This document shows positions 8,654 to 17,430 of a stretch of DNA of 64,000 nucleotides, piece by piece. The position numbers and the translations under genes are program-made. This stretch comes from Burkholderia sp. BCC0506 (GTDB taxonomy: Bacteria > Pseudomonadota > Gammaproteobacteria > Burkholderiales > Burkholderiaceae), in contig NZ_CADFEN010000018.1 of the NCBI RefSeq assembly GCF_902833145.1, forward strand, positions 1-64,000, in the 5' to 3' direction. The notes beneath the pieces were generated by a model. That model saw nothing but the letters and a program-made list of their open reading frames with translations, searched no databases and had not been told where the DNA came from. Positions within the stretch are counted from its first letter, which is position 1, and each line of letters begins with the position of its first letter.

Positions 8654-8760
8654 GCCCAGGAAGCAAAGCGCCTGCGCGCTTTGCGCGAGGACTCGAAAGG
8701 CTGCGCTTGCAAGCGCAGCCGGGGTCGCGCATGTGTGACCGAGTCCTCTCCTGGGCGCCA
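8654..8760 (+). pseudogene. tRNA-Leu-like relic with hairpin-filled interior
   Basis: The ends are those of the neighbouring tRNA-Leu: GCCCAGG (8654-8660) pairs perfectly with CCTGGGC (8750-8756), followed by a discriminator G and CCA (8758-8760). The 3' part (GAGTCCTCTCCTGGGC) matches the true tRNAs. The interior is unrelated. It has a 9-bp hairpin (GCAAAGCGC 8663-8671 with GCGCTTTGC 8676-8684). An 8-bp stem (AGGACTCG 8688-8695 with CGAGTCCT 8740-8747) encloses a 10-bp palindromic hairpin (8699-8720) and a weaker one (8724-8739). There is no anticodon arm or D arm, so it is not a decoding tRNA. It has no promoter of its own but keeps an array-type terminator. Confidence 0.7.
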
Positions 8761-8770
8761 TCTGTTTTCT

Positions 8771-8800
8771 AAAAAGGTCGGCTTGCAGCCGACCTTTTTT
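8771..8800 (+). terminator. Terminator after the tRNA-like relic
   Basis: AAAAA-GGTCGGC-TTGCA-GCCGACC-TTTTTT, a perfect 7-bp stem. Compared with copies 1-3 the loop changed and the G-T pair became G-C through a compensating base. Confidence 0.88.
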
Positions 8801-8842
8801 CATTTCCGCTCCGTAAAGCACGACCCCGCCTTGCCACGCGAC

Positions 8843-9346
8843 TCAGACAACCCCTGTGACGCGTACAGCATGCTGAATCCCACCCCTCGCCATTTTCGCG
8901 TACGGACAAATCGCCTCGGTATCGGCAACCAGCGCACGCGCGTCAGCGGTCGCGACGCCCGGCATGCTGACCTCGAGATCGAGCGCGAGCGCAAACAGGC
9001 CATCCGCCGGATCGCGCTGAAAGGTCGCGCGAGCCGAGATCGCGAGATCGTCTGGCAAGCGTATCCGGCGCTTCATCGCAACGAGCGCCAGTGCGCCATG
9101 AAAGCATGCCGCGAAGCCGGCCGCGAACAATTGCTCCGGATTCGTGCCGCCACCCGCGCCGCCGAGTTCAACAGGCAACCGCAACGACACATCGAGTTCG
9201 CCGGTCGTCGAGCGCGCGCGCCCGGACGATCGTCCATGCGCCGCTTCTCCGCCGGTGACGGTCACGGTGGTCGTGTAAAGCGGCAGCGGCTCACTGCCGG
9301 TGTAGGGATCGAGCAGCGATATCGAAGGCCGCGTCGGACGATGCAT
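8843..9346 (-). CDS. OsmC/Ohr family peroxide-reducing protein
   Basis: A 167-residue protein of the Ohr/OsmC family, thiol peroxidases that reduce organic hydroperoxides using lipoylated partners. Both redox cysteines are present: C81 in FAAGFAACFHGAL and C147 in EAICPYAKMARG. The NPEQLF motif with E71 is typical of Ohr. The start ATG 9346 (MHRPTRPSISLLDPYTG) has GGGAGA upstream. The frame is open further upstream, but that part is Arg-rich and unlike the family. The N-terminus is some 25 residues longer than classical Ohr. No OhrR regulator gene is adjacent. Confidence 0.88.
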   Translation of the reverse strand: MHRPTRPSISLLDPYTGSEPLPLYTTTVTVTGGEAAHGRSSGRARSTTGELDVSLRLPVELGGAGGGTNPEQLFAAGFAACFHGALALVAMKRRIRLPDDLAISARATFQRDPADGLFALALDLEVSMPGVATADARALVADTEAICPYAKMARGGIQHAVRVTGVV

Positions 9347-9634
9347 GGACTTTCTCCCAGACAAAGCAGACGCGAGGCAGCGCCGCCGCGCCGCGTCGAT
9401 TGAACGAGCGACGATGTGGGCGCCCGGTGACCGCTCTCGCCGACATCGTTTTCTCCGAGCTGCCATGACAGATGCAGCCCGACGTGCGATCGTGACCCAC
9501 GACGGGAAACGATTCCATCAGACGAATTCGAAATTTCCAGCCTTGCTGCGCACCACATCGAAAGCCCGGGCTCCCCGCCCCTCTCTAAACCAAAACCGGG
9601 ATTTCCCTAGGCTGACAGCACGCCGCTCACGCGG
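9347..9634. other. Intergenic region between ohr-like and ROK genes
   Basis: No convincing gene is seen here. The interval must hold the divergent promoters of the Ohr-like gene and the sugar operon; no clear -35/-10 pair stands out. It ends at the 27-bp palindrome before the ROK gene. Confidence 0.5.
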
Positions 9635-9661
9635 TTAAATAAATCAACGTGATTTATTTAA
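9635..9661. promoter_or_regulatory. Perfect palindromic operator upstream of ROK regulator
   Basis: The 12-bp arms TTAAATAAATCA (9635-9646) and TGATTTATTTAA (9650-9661) are separated by ACG and match perfectly. The AT-rich 27-bp site in GC-rich DNA sits 36 bases before the ROK start at 9698. ROK repressors such as NagC and Mlc bind AT-rich operators of similar size. It is probably the autoregulatory operator of the sugar operon. Confidence 0.75.
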
Positions 9662-9697
9662 TGCGCCGCCGAGCGGCGCGACATGGAAGGAGACGCC

Positions 9698-10945
9698 ATG
9701 AGAAGCCCGCACTTCGGCCAGGGAAGCAATTCGGCCAACGTGCGCCGTTACAACGAGCGCCTGCTGCTGAAGACGCTGCGCCGCGCCGGCAGCGCATCGA
9801 AGGCCGACCTCGCCCGTCTCGCGAACATGACGGGCACGGCGGTCGGCAGCATCATCGGCGCGCTCGCCGACGCGAAGCTGATCGAATTCGCTGGCCGCAC
9901 CGAAGGCCAGCGCGGCCAGCCGGCTTCGCTGATCCGCCTCGATCCGCGCGGTGCGTTCGGCATCGGCGTCCATCTCGACCGCATGCGCATCGAGACGGCA
10001 CTCGTCAATTTCGCGGGCGACGTGCTCGGCCGCCGCTCGCACGACACGCTGCTTCCGCCGCCTGCCGACGTGCTCGAAATCGTGCGTCACGACATCGACG
10101 CGATGCAGGCCCTGCTCCCCGACCATGAACGCGCGCGCCTGACCGGCATCGGCGTCGCCCAGCCGTACAACCTCGGCGCGTGGATGCGCGAACTCGGCCT
10201 CGCGCCCGACACCTTCCGCGCGTGGGAAGACGTCGATTTCGCGGCCGACCTCGGCCGCACGCTGTCGCTGCCCGTATTCGGCGAAAACGACGGCAACGCG
10301 GCCGCGATCGCCGAACTGTTCTACGGATACGGCCGCCAGTGCGACGATTTCGTCTACCTGTTCATCGGGCCGGCGATCGGCGGCGGCATCGCAATCGACG
10401 GCGACTGCCTGCGCGGCGTGACCGGCAATGCCGGCGACATCGCGGTGATTCCGGTGCCGCCGAGCCGGCTGGCCTCCGCGCCGCCGCCGCGCGGCCCCTG
10501 GGACATCCTGCTCGCGCGCGCATCGCTGCATGCGCTCGTGCGCCACCTGCGCCATCACGGCGAGACGGTCGAGAACCGCGCCGATCTCGAAGCGTGCATC
10601 GCCCGCGGCCTGCCGGCCGTCGACGAATGGATCGACGACTGCGTCGACGCGCTCGCGCCGGCGTTGCGCGCGGTGCTGTGCGTGATCGACGCGCCGGTGG
10701 TCGTGCTCGACGCCGACACCGACGCGGGCCTGCTCGACGCGGTCACGACCCGCCTGCGCGCGGCGCTCGTGGCCACCGCGCCCGAAGCGCGCGGCACGCC
10801 CGTGCTCGTGCGCGGCACGTTCGGCGCCGATGCCGGCGCGATCGGCGCCGCCACGCTCCCGATGTTTTTCAATTTCTCCCCGCGGGCCGGCATCCTCAAG
10901 GGCGCCCGCACCGATTTGCAGGAGGTCCACCATGTCGCGTTCTGA
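9698..10945 (+). CDS. ROK-family transcriptional regulator (FrcR/NagC-like)
   Basis: The first gene of a sugar-uptake operon and probably its repressor. A winged-helix DNA-binding domain (about residues 15-75, with [21 protein letters not shown] and [12 protein letters not shown]) precedes a ROK sugar-kinase-like fold. ATG 9698 is preferred over ATG 9683 because GGAAGGAG precedes it, giving 415 residues. The kinase side looks degenerate: the usual GTGIGGGI phosphate loop reads IGPAIGGGI, and the zinc motif CxCGxxGC is absent where [11 protein letters not shown] continues into a Pro-rich stretch. It therefore probably senses a ligand without phosphorylating it. The stop overlaps the ATPase start by 14 bases. 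An frcR-like arrangement with a PfkB kinase suggests fructose or a related sugar. Confidence 0.88.
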   Translation: MRSPHFGQGSNSANVRRYNERLLLKTLRRAGSASKADLARLANMTGTAVGSIIGALADAKLIEFAGRTEGQRGQPASLIRLDPRGAFGIGVHLDRMRIETALVNFAGDVLGRRSHDTLLPPPADVLEIVRHDIDAMQALLPDHERARLTGIGVAQPYNLGAWMRELGLAPDTFRAWEDVDFAADLGRTLSLPVFGENDGNAAAIAELFYGYGRQCDDFVYLFIGPAIGGGIAIDGDCLRGVTGNAGDIAVIPVPPSRLASAPPPRGPWDILLARASLHALVRHLRHHGETVENRADLEACIARGLPAVDEWIDDCVDALAPALRAVLCVIDAPVVVLDADTDAGLLDAVTTRLRAALVATAPEARGTPVLVRGTFGADAGAIGAATLPMFFNFSPRAGILKGARTDLQEVHHVAF

Positions 10946-12485
10946 GTCGCCCCGCCCGCTGCTCGAGATGCGCGGGATCAGCAAGACGTTCCCGGCCGTG
11001 CGCGCGCTCGACAACGTCAGTCTGACCGTCTATCCGGGCGAAATCCATTCGCTGATGGGCGAGAACGGCGCGGGCAAATCGACGCTGATGAAGATCCTGT
11101 CGGGCGCGTACCGCGCCGACGCCGGCGGCGAGATCCTGATCGACGGCGAACGCATCGACATCGACGGCCCGCTCGCCGCGCGCGATGCCGGCGTCGCGGT
11201 GATCTACCAGGAGCTGTGCCTGTCGCCGAACCTGACCGTCGCGGAAAACATCTACGTCGGCCGCGAACTGCGGCGCGGCAACCGGCGCTGGGGCACGATC
11301 GACCGCGCGGCGATGGCGCGCGGCTGCCAGGACGTGCTGACGCGCCTGGGCGCCCCGTTCGGGCCCGACACGCTCGTCGACACGCTGTCGATCGCCGAAC
11401 AGCAGCTCGTCGAGATCGCGCGCGCCGTGCACACCCGCGCCCGCATCCTGGTCATGGACGAACCGACCACGCCGCTGTCGTCGCGCGAAACCGAACACCT
11501 GTTCCGCCTGATCCGCCAATTGCGCGAGGAAGGCCTCGCGATCATCTACATCAGCCACCGGATGGCGGAAATCTACGAACTGTCCGACCGCGTGTCGGTG
11601 CTGCGCGACGGGTCGTACGTCGGCACGCTCGAACGCGCGGCGCTGTCGGCCGAGCGGCTCGTCGCGATGATGGTGGGCCGCGACATCTCGGGCTTCTACA
11701 AGAAGGAACACGCGCCGTACGATCCCGGCCACCTGCTGCTGTCGGTACGCGACATCGCCGACGGCGCGCGCGTGCGAGGCTGCAGCCTCGACCTGCACGC
11801 CGGCGAAGTGCTCGGCATCGCGGGGCTCGTCGGCGCGGGCCGCACCGAACTCGCGCGGCTGATCTTCGGGGCCGAGCCGCGCGTGCGCGGCGACGTGAAG
11901 CTGGGCGAGCGCACGTTCGGCGCGCACTCGCCGCGCGACGCGATCGACGCGGGCCTCGTCTACCTGACGGAAGACCGCAAGCGCCAGGGCCTGTTCCTCG
12001 ACATGAGCGTGCGCGACAACATCAACATCTCGGTGTGCAACCGCGATGCCCGGCTCGGCGCGCTCGACCTCGCGCGCGGCGCCGAACGGGCGCGCGACGC
12101 GATCGCGTCGCTGTCGATCCGCGTGCCGCACGCGAACGTCAACGTCGGCGCGCTGTCGGGCGGCAACCAGCAGAAAGTGCTGCTGTCGCGCCTGCTCGAG
12201 ACGAAGCCGCGCGTGCTGATCCTCGACGAGCCGACACGCGGCGTCGACATCGGCGCGAAATCCGAGATCTACCGGATCATCAACGAACTGGCCCGTGCCG
12301 GCGTGGGCGTGATCGTGATCTCGAGCGAACTGCCGGAGATCATCGGCGTCGCCGATCGCGTGCTCGTGATGCGCGAAGGCGAGATCGCCGGCGAACTCGG
12401 CGGGCACACGCATACGCCTATCACGCAGGAAGCGATCATCGCGCTCGCCACCGGCTCGCAGGCTGAACTGGCCGACGCGCACTGA
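10932..12485 (+). CDS. Sugar ABC transporter ATP-binding protein (RbsA/FrcA-like)
   Basis: A 517-residue tandem ATPase of the CUT2 class that powers monosaccharide import at the inner membrane. The first cassette has Walker [10 protein letters not shown] at 43-51, signature [14 protein letters not shown], and Walker [10 protein letters not shown] near 171-179. The second cassette has a degenerate Walker A ([10 protein letters not shown]), signature [15 protein letters not shown] near 407, and [10 protein letters not shown]. An unequal pair of sites is normal for RbsA and XylG. The start ATG 10932 follows AGGAGGTCCACC, inside the end of the ROK gene, so translation is probably coupled. Confidence 0.95.
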   Translation: MSRSESPRPLLEMRGISKTFPAVRALDNVSLTVYPGEIHSLMGENGAGKSTLMKILSGAYRADAGGEILIDGERIDIDGPLAARDAGVAVIYQELCLSPNLTVAENIYVGRELRRGNRRWGTIDRAAMARGCQDVLTRLGAPFGPDTLVDTLSIAEQQLVEIARAVHTRARILVMDEPTTPLSSRETEHLFRLIRQLREEGLAIIYISHRMAEIYELSDRVSVLRDGSYVGTLERAALSAERLVAMMVGRDISGFYKKEHAPYDPGHLLLSVRDIADGARVRGCSLDLHAGEVLGIAGLVGAGRTELARLIFGAEPRVRGDVKLGERTFGAHSPRDAIDAGLVYLTEDRKRQGLFLDMSVRDNINISVCNRDARLGALDLARGAERARDAIASLSIRVPHANVNVGALSGGNQQKVLLSRLLETKPRVLILDEPTRGVDIGAKSEIYRIINELARAGVGVIVISSELPEIIGVADRVLVMREGEIAGELGGHTHTPITQEAIIALATGSQAELADAH

Positions 12486-12525
12486 CCACGGCCCCTTCAT
12501 TTCCCTCTTCATTCAAGGTATCGAA

Positions 12526-13563
12526 ATGATCAACCCGACCAAGCAGCGGAACCTCGCTTCCGCGACCGCCCACCCGGTCGCCAACCGTACGCCCCTGATG
12601 CGCGGCGCCGATCATCGCGCCCGCATGCAATCGCTGATCCGCACGGCCGGCATGCTGCCGGTGCTGCTGGTCCTCTGCGTCGGCTTCGGCTTCCTGACCG
12701 ACGGCTTCTTCACGCTGCAGAACCTGTCGATCGTCACGCAGCAGGCGTCGATCAACATCGTGCTCGCCGCCGGCATGACCTTCGTGATCCTGACGGGCGG
12801 CATCGACCTGTCGGTCGGCTCGGTGCTCGCCGCCGCGGCCGTCGCGGCGCTCATCGCATCGACCATTCCCGGCTGGGGCTGGCTCGGCGTGCCGTTCGCG
12901 CTGGCCGTCGGCCTCGTGTTCGGCGCGATCAACGGCGGACTGATCTCGTTCCTGCGCCTGCCGCCGTTCATCGTCACGCTCGGCGCGATGACGGCCGTGC
13001 GCGGCGTCGCACGCCTGATCGGCAACGACACGACCGTGTTCAATCCGCAACTGCCGTTCGCGTTCATCGGCAACGGCTCGATCCTCGGCGTGCCGTGGCT
13101 CGTCGTGATCGCATGCGCGGTGATCGCGATCTCGTGGTTCATCCTGCGCCGTACGGTGCTCGGGATGCGCATCTATTCGGTCGGCGGCAACCCGGAAGCC
13201 GCGCGTCTGTCGGGCATCAACGTGCGGGCGATCCAGATGTTCGTGTATGCGGCGTCGGGCCTGCTCGCCGGCCTCGGCGCGGTGATGTCGGCCGCGCGCC
13301 TGTATGCGGCCAACGGCCTGCAGCTCGGCCAGTCGTACGAGCTCGACGCGATCGCCGCGGTGATCCTCGGCGGCACGAGCTTCGTCGGCGGCGTCGGTTC
13401 GATCGTCGGCACGCTGATCGGCGCGCTGATCATCGCGGTGCTGACCAACGGGCTCGTGCTGCTCGGCGTGTCCGACATCTGGCAGTACATCATCAAGGGG
13501 CTGGTGATCATCGGCGCGGTCGCGCTCGACCGCTATCGCCAGCGCGATTCCGCCCGTACCTGA
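12526..13563 (+). CDS. Sugar ABC transporter permease (RbsC/FrcC-like)
   Basis: A 345-residue CUT2 permease with about 8-10 membrane segments from residue 39 on. Family signatures are AGMTFVILTGGIDLSVGSVLA (first half) and GGTSFVGGVGSIVGTLIGALI (second half), with the cytoplasmic GxNPEAARLSGI ATPase-contact loop between them (SVGGNPEAARLSGINV). It lies 40 bases after the ATPase gene and forms the channel with two copies of itself. The first 35 residues are a hydrophilic extension that some homologues lack. Confidence 0.94.
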   Translation: MINPTKQRNLASATAHPVANRTPLMRGADHRARMQSLIRTAGMLPVLLVLCVGFGFLTDGFFTLQNLSIVTQQASINIVLAAGMTFVILTGGIDLSVGSVLAAAAVAALIASTIPGWGWLGVPFALAVGLVFGAINGGLISFLRLPPFIVTLGAMTAVRGVARLIGNDTTVFNPQLPFAFIGNGSILGVPWLVVIACAVIAISWFILRRTVLGMRIYSVGGNPEAARLSGINVRAIQMFVYAASGLLAGLGAVMSAARLYAANGLQLGQSYELDAIAAVILGGTSFVGGVGSIVGTLIGALIIAVLTNGLVLLGVSDIWQYIIKGLVIIGAVALDRYRQRDSART

Positions 13564-13650
13564 CACGCTTCCCTCAACCGCTCGACCATCGGGGCGCAGG
13601 CAGGTCCTCCTGCGCCCGTTCGCCAACAGACCTCACGGAGACACAACGAC

Positions 13651-14595
13651 ATGTTCAAGCACACCGCCGCCCTGACCGCCGTCGCCTGCGCACTCGCCTT
13701 CGGCGCGACCGCCGCCCATGCAGCCGACAAGCCGCTGAAATCGATCGGCGTCACGGTCGGGTCGCTCGGCAATCCGTACTTCGTCACGATCGTGAAAGGC
13801 GCCGAAGCGCGCGCGAAGCAGCTCAACCCGACTGCGAAGGTCACGGCCGTATCGGCCGACTACGACCTGAACAAGCAGTTCACGCAGATCGACAACTTCA
13901 TTTCCGCGCACGTCGACATGATCCTGCTGAACGCGACCGACCCGAAGGCGATCGAGCCGGCGGTGAAGAAGGCGCAGGCGGCGGGCATCACGGTCGTCGC
14001 GGTGGACGTCGCGGCCGCCGGCGCGAACGCGACCGTGCAGACCAACAACGTGAAGGCCGGCGAACTCGCGTGCGACTACCTCGCGAAGAAGCTGAACGGC
14101 AAGGGCAACGTGATCATCGAGAACGGCCCGCAGGTGTCGGCCGTGATCGACCGCGTGAACGGCTGCAAGGCCGTGCTCGCGAAGAATCCGGGCATCAAGC
14201 TGTTGTCGAGCGACCAGGACGGCAAGGGCTCGCGCGAAGGCGGGATGAACGCGATGCAGGGTTACCTGACGCGCTTTCCGAAGCTAGACGGCGTGTTCAC
14301 GATCAACGACCCGCAGGCGATCGGCAGCGATCTCGCGGCGAAACAGCTCAACCGCCCGAACATCGTGATCACGTCGGTCGACGGCGCGCCCGACATCGAG
14401 GTCGCACTCAAGTCGAACACGCTCGTGCAGGCGTCGTCGAGCCAGGATCCGTGGGCGATGGCGCAGCAGGCCGTGAATGTCGGCTACGGGATCATGAACG
14501 GTCAGAAGCCGGCCAATCCGATGATCCTGATCGAGCCCACACTCGTCACGCGCGACAACGTGAAGACCTACAAGGGCTGGAGCTCCCCGCGCTGA
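13651..14595 (+). CDS. Sugar ABC transporter substrate-binding protein (RbsB/FrcB-like)
   Basis: A 314-residue periplasmic type I binding protein (peripla_BP_4). The Sec signal peptide ends at AAHAADKP (about residue 25). The mature part opens with SIGVTVGSLGNPYFVTIVKGAE, the classical first strand and helix of ribose/fructose-binding proteins. DMILLNATDPKAIEPAV and FTINDPQAIGSDLAAKQ are the hinge-region motifs. It delivers a monosaccharide to the permease upstream. Placing the binding protein third after the ATPase and permease is unusual but keeps one operon direction. The ligand cannot be fixed from sequence; fructose, ribose or mannose are the family choices. Confidence 0.93.
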   Translation: MFKHTAALTAVACALAFGATAAHAADKPLKSIGVTVGSLGNPYFVTIVKGAEARAKQLNPTAKVTAVSADYDLNKQFTQIDNFISAHVDMILLNATDPKAIEPAVKKAQAAGITVVAVDVAAAGANATVQTNNVKAGELACDYLAKKLNGKGNVIIENGPQVSAVIDRVNGCKAVLAKNPGIKLLSSDQDGKGSREGGMNAMQGYLTRFPKLDGVFTINDPQAIGSDLAAKQLNRPNIVITSVDGAPDIEVALKSNTLVQASSSQDPWAMAQQAVNVGYGIMNGQKPANPMILIEPTLVTRDNVKTYKGWSSPR

Positions 14596-14722
14596 TCGCG
14601 CCGGCCGCCCGCGTAGGCGGGTGGTGTCAGACCGCGTCGCCGCGCGCGCCGGCCGGCACTGCCCGCCTGTTCAGATCAACCGCTGTACGGCCGCGCGCGA
14701 CGCCGCGGCACGAGGTTTTCAC

Positions 14723-15658
14723 ATGACGACGACGTTTCCCCGCCTGATCGTATTCGGCGAGGCGCTGACCGATTTCATCCGCGACGACGCACAGCACTGG
14801 CACAGCGTCGCCGGCGGCTCGTGCTGGAACGTCGCGCGCGTCGGCGCGCGGCTCGGCGTGCCGACCGCCTTCGCCGGCACGGTCAGCCGCGACACCTTCG
14901 GCGACGAGCTGATGCGCAAGAGCGCCGACGCGGGACTCGACATGCGTTTCATCCGGCAGGTCGACCGCGCCCCGCTGCTCGCGATGGTCGTGTCGAAGCA
15001 GCCGCCCCACTATTTCTTCATCGGCGAGAACAGCGCCGATCTCGCCTTCGATCCGGCCGACTTGCCGGCCGGCGCCTTCGACGCGGCCGACATCGTGCAC
15101 GTCGGCTCGCTCGGCGTCGTGCGCGAGCCGCTCGCGTCGCGCCTGATCGAACTCGCGCAGGCGGCGCGGGCGGCCGGCAAGCGCATCTCGTTCGATCCGA
15201 ACTTCCGGGCGCCGATGGCCGCGCCGTCGTATCGCGACACGCTGCGCCGGCTGACCGCGCTCGCCGACTGGATCAAGGTATCCGACGAGGATCTGCGCGG
15301 GCTGTTTCCCGAGCTCGACGAAGCGGCCGCGCTCGCGCAACTGCGCGCGTGGGCGCCCGACGCGACGCTGCTCGTCACGCGCGGCGCCGCCGGCATGCAG
15401 CTGCTGCATCGCGATACCGTGCTGTTCCAGCCCGCGTTCCCCACCGAGGTGGCCGACACGGTCGGCTGCGGCGACGCGAGCATCGGCGGCTGGCTCGCGA
15501 GCCAGCTCGCACGGCCCGATGCGACGGCCGCCGAGCATCTGCGTTACGCGGCCGCGTGCGCGGCCGTCGCCTGCGCGCATGCGGGCGCCTATGCGCCGAC
15601 CGCCGCGGAAGTCGCCGACATGATCGGTCGCACCGCCGGCGCCGCGCTTTCGCACTAG
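14723..15658 (+). CDS. PfkB-family carbohydrate kinase (fructokinase-like)
   Basis: A 311-residue ribokinase-superfamily kinase that probably phosphorylates the sugar imported by the operon. The N-terminal PfkB region FGEALTDFI and GGSCWNVARVGARLGV bind the sugar. The C-terminal signature DTVGCGDASIGGW holds the anion hole and catalytic Asp; the usual DTxGAGD has Cys in place of Ala. ATG 14723 is chosen; the upstream extension is unlike the family. It begins 127 bases after the binding-protein gene and closes the operon. Fructokinase is preferred because ROK-transporter-PfkB clusters of this type (frc) handle fructose, but ribokinase is not excluded. Confidence 0.88.
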   Translation: MTTTFPRLIVFGEALTDFIRDDAQHWHSVAGGSCWNVARVGARLGVPTAFAGTVSRDTFGDELMRKSADAGLDMRFIRQVDRAPLLAMVVSKQPPHYFFIGENSADLAFDPADLPAGAFDAADIVHVGSLGVVREPLASRLIELAQAARAAGKRISFDPNFRAPMAAPSYRDTLRRLTALADWIKVSDEDLRGLFPELDEAAALAQLRAWAPDATLLVTRGAAGMQLLHRDTVLFQPAFPTEVADTVGCGDASIGGWLASQLARPDATAAEHLRYAAACAAVACAHAGAYAPTAAEVADMIGRTAGAALSH

Positions 15659-15675
15659 ACCGCGCCGACGCGCCG

Positions 15676-17406
15676 TCACGCGGCGCGCGTGCCGTCGCCG
15701 CCGCCCGGCGGCCTGCCGGCCTGCAGCAGTTGCAGGCTCTCGTCGACGCTCAGCTCCGACATCGCTTCGTCGCGCAATGTATCGTCGGCCGCGCGGCGCA
15801 GCGCATGCAGCGCGTGCGTCTTGAGCCGGGCGAGCGCGAGCCGCAGCCCGCGCGCCGCGCATTCGGCCGCGAACGTGCGCAACGATTCGATCGTCGTGCC
15901 GTCGACATCCGGCGTTTCCTCGAGACTCAACATCACGGTATGCGCGTCCGGCGCGGCCTTCATCAGCGCCCGCACGCGATTGAGCATCCGGTCCGCATTC
16001 GCGAAGAACAGCTGCGCCTCGGGCCGCACGATCAGCACGCCCGGCACCGGCTTCGCATCGGCATGGCTCGCGACGTCGACGAAATCGTGGCTGTCGCGCA
16101 GCCGGCCGAGCACGCTGACGTTCGGCTCGGACAGCTTGCGCAGCGTCAGCAGCAGGCTCACGCCGATGGCCGCGAGCAGCCCGTGCAGCACGCCGAGCAC
16201 GAGCACCGCGAGCAGCGCCGCGATCACGACGAGCCGGTCGCGATGCCAGGCCCAGTACGGCCGGAACACGGACGGATGCAGCGAATGGCTGACCGCGAAG
16301 ATCACGATGGCCGCGAGCACGGGCTCGGGCGTGCGCGCGAGCTGCGGCAACAGCAGCCAGACGATCAGCGCGACCACGCCGGCCGCCCACATCCCCGCGA
16401 AACGCGATTGCGCACCGGCCGCCTCGTTCGCCGACGTCGCCGAATAGCCGGCGCCGACCGGCATCCCGTGCAGCAGGCCCGACACGAGGTTCGCGCAGCC
16501 GAGCGCGACGAGGTCGCGGTTCGGCGACACGGTATCGCCGTGCTTCAGCGCGAAGTTGCGGATCGATCCGTACGATTCCGCATACAGGATCAGCATCAGC
16601 GCGAAGGCGAGTTCGACCGTCTGCATCCATGCATTGCGGTCGAGATGCGGCAAGCCGAATTCGAGGTGCCGGAAGTCGATATGGCCGACGATCGCGATTC
16701 CGTACCGCTGCCAGTCGATCACGTAGCCCGCCGCGATCGACAGCACGATCACGACGAGCGTCGCGGGCACGCGCGAGCGGCGCCCGAGCACGAACAGCAA
16801 CGCGAGCGCAGTCGCGCCGAGCACGACGCTCGGGAGGTTCGCGTGCGGCGCACCGCTGACCAGATCGAGTGCGACGTGCGGCGCATCGCTGTGCTGCACG
16901 GCAATCGCGAGAATCTTCGGCAACTGCTTGATGACGATCGTCAGCGCGAGGCCGAACGTGAAGCCGCGCAGCACGGGTCGCGCGACGAAATCCGACATGC
17001 CGCCGAGCCGCGCGGCGCCGGCCAGGATGAACAGCACGCCCGTCATCGCGACGAGCGCCGCCGCGAGCGCGAGCTGCGCGGCCAGCGCCATCCCGGATTC
17101 GGCGAGCACGGTCGCGGCGAGCACCGCGGCCGACGACGATGTGGACGACACGATCGCGAAGCGGCTGCTGCCCGTCAGCGCATAGACGACGAGCCCCGAC
17201 AGCAGCGCGATCAGGCCGGCCTGCGGCGGCAGGTTGGCGAGCCCCGCGTACGCGACCGCCTCGGGAATCAGCAGGCCGGCGATCGACAGGCCGGCCAGCG
17301 CATCGAGGCCGATGCGTTGCGAGCGCGGCGCGGGCGGCGCGTCGAGCGCCGCGAAATGGTCCGGATGCTGCGGGCCGGCGTCGGGGCGGATCGGGGCGGT
17401 CGTCAT
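15676..17406 (-). CDS. SulP family anion transporter
   Basis: A 576-residue SLC26/SulP inner-membrane transporter for sulfate, bicarbonate or dicarboxylates. Residues 1-25 are cytoplasmic. About 12-14 membrane segments span 30-430, beginning with the family motif GLSIAGLLIPEAVAYAGLANLPPQ. A C-terminal STAS domain lies at about 445-555 (VPGVLIVRPEAQLFFANAD, then MLSLEETPDVDGTTIESL). The gene converges on the PfkB kinase, 17 bases apart, and lies 24 bases after the ParB-like gene in a probable two-gene operon. The substrate cannot be assigned. Confidence 0.9.
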   Translation of the reverse strand: MTTAPIRPDAGPQHPDHFAALDAPPAPRSQRIGLDALAGLSIAGLLIPEAVAYAGLANLPPQAGLIALLSGLVVYALTGSSRFAIVSSTSSSAAVLAATVLAESGMALAAQLALAAALVAMTGVLFILAGAARLGGMSDFVARPVLRGFTFGLALTIVIKQLPKILAIAVQHSDAPHVALDLVSGAPHANLPSVVLGATALALLFVLGRRSRVPATLVVIVLSIAAGYVIDWQRYGIAIVGHIDFRHLEFGLPHLDRNAWMQTVELAFALMLILYAESYGSIRNFALKHGDTVSPNRDLVALGCANLVSGLLHGMPVGAGYSATSANEAAGAQSRFAGMWAAGVVALIVWLLLPQLARTPEPVLAAIVIFAVSHSLHPSVFRPYWAWHRDRLVVIAALLAVLVLGVLHGLLAAIGVSLLLTLRKLSEPNVSVLGRLRDSHDFVDVASHADAKPVPGVLIVRPEAQLFFANADRMLNRVRALMKAAPDAHTVMLSLEETPDVDGTTIESLRTFAAECAARGLRLALARLKTHALHALRRAADDTLRDEAMSELSVDESLQLLQAGRPPGGGDGTRAA

Positions 17407-17430
17407 GACGCGGTCGGCGCCGTGGGCCGG

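Noticed and set aside
8741-8800. Attachment site of a genomic island at the tRNA-Leu 3' end
   Set aside because: The repeated 3' end fits an att site, but no integrase or island genes lie nearby; kept only as one explanation for the relic.
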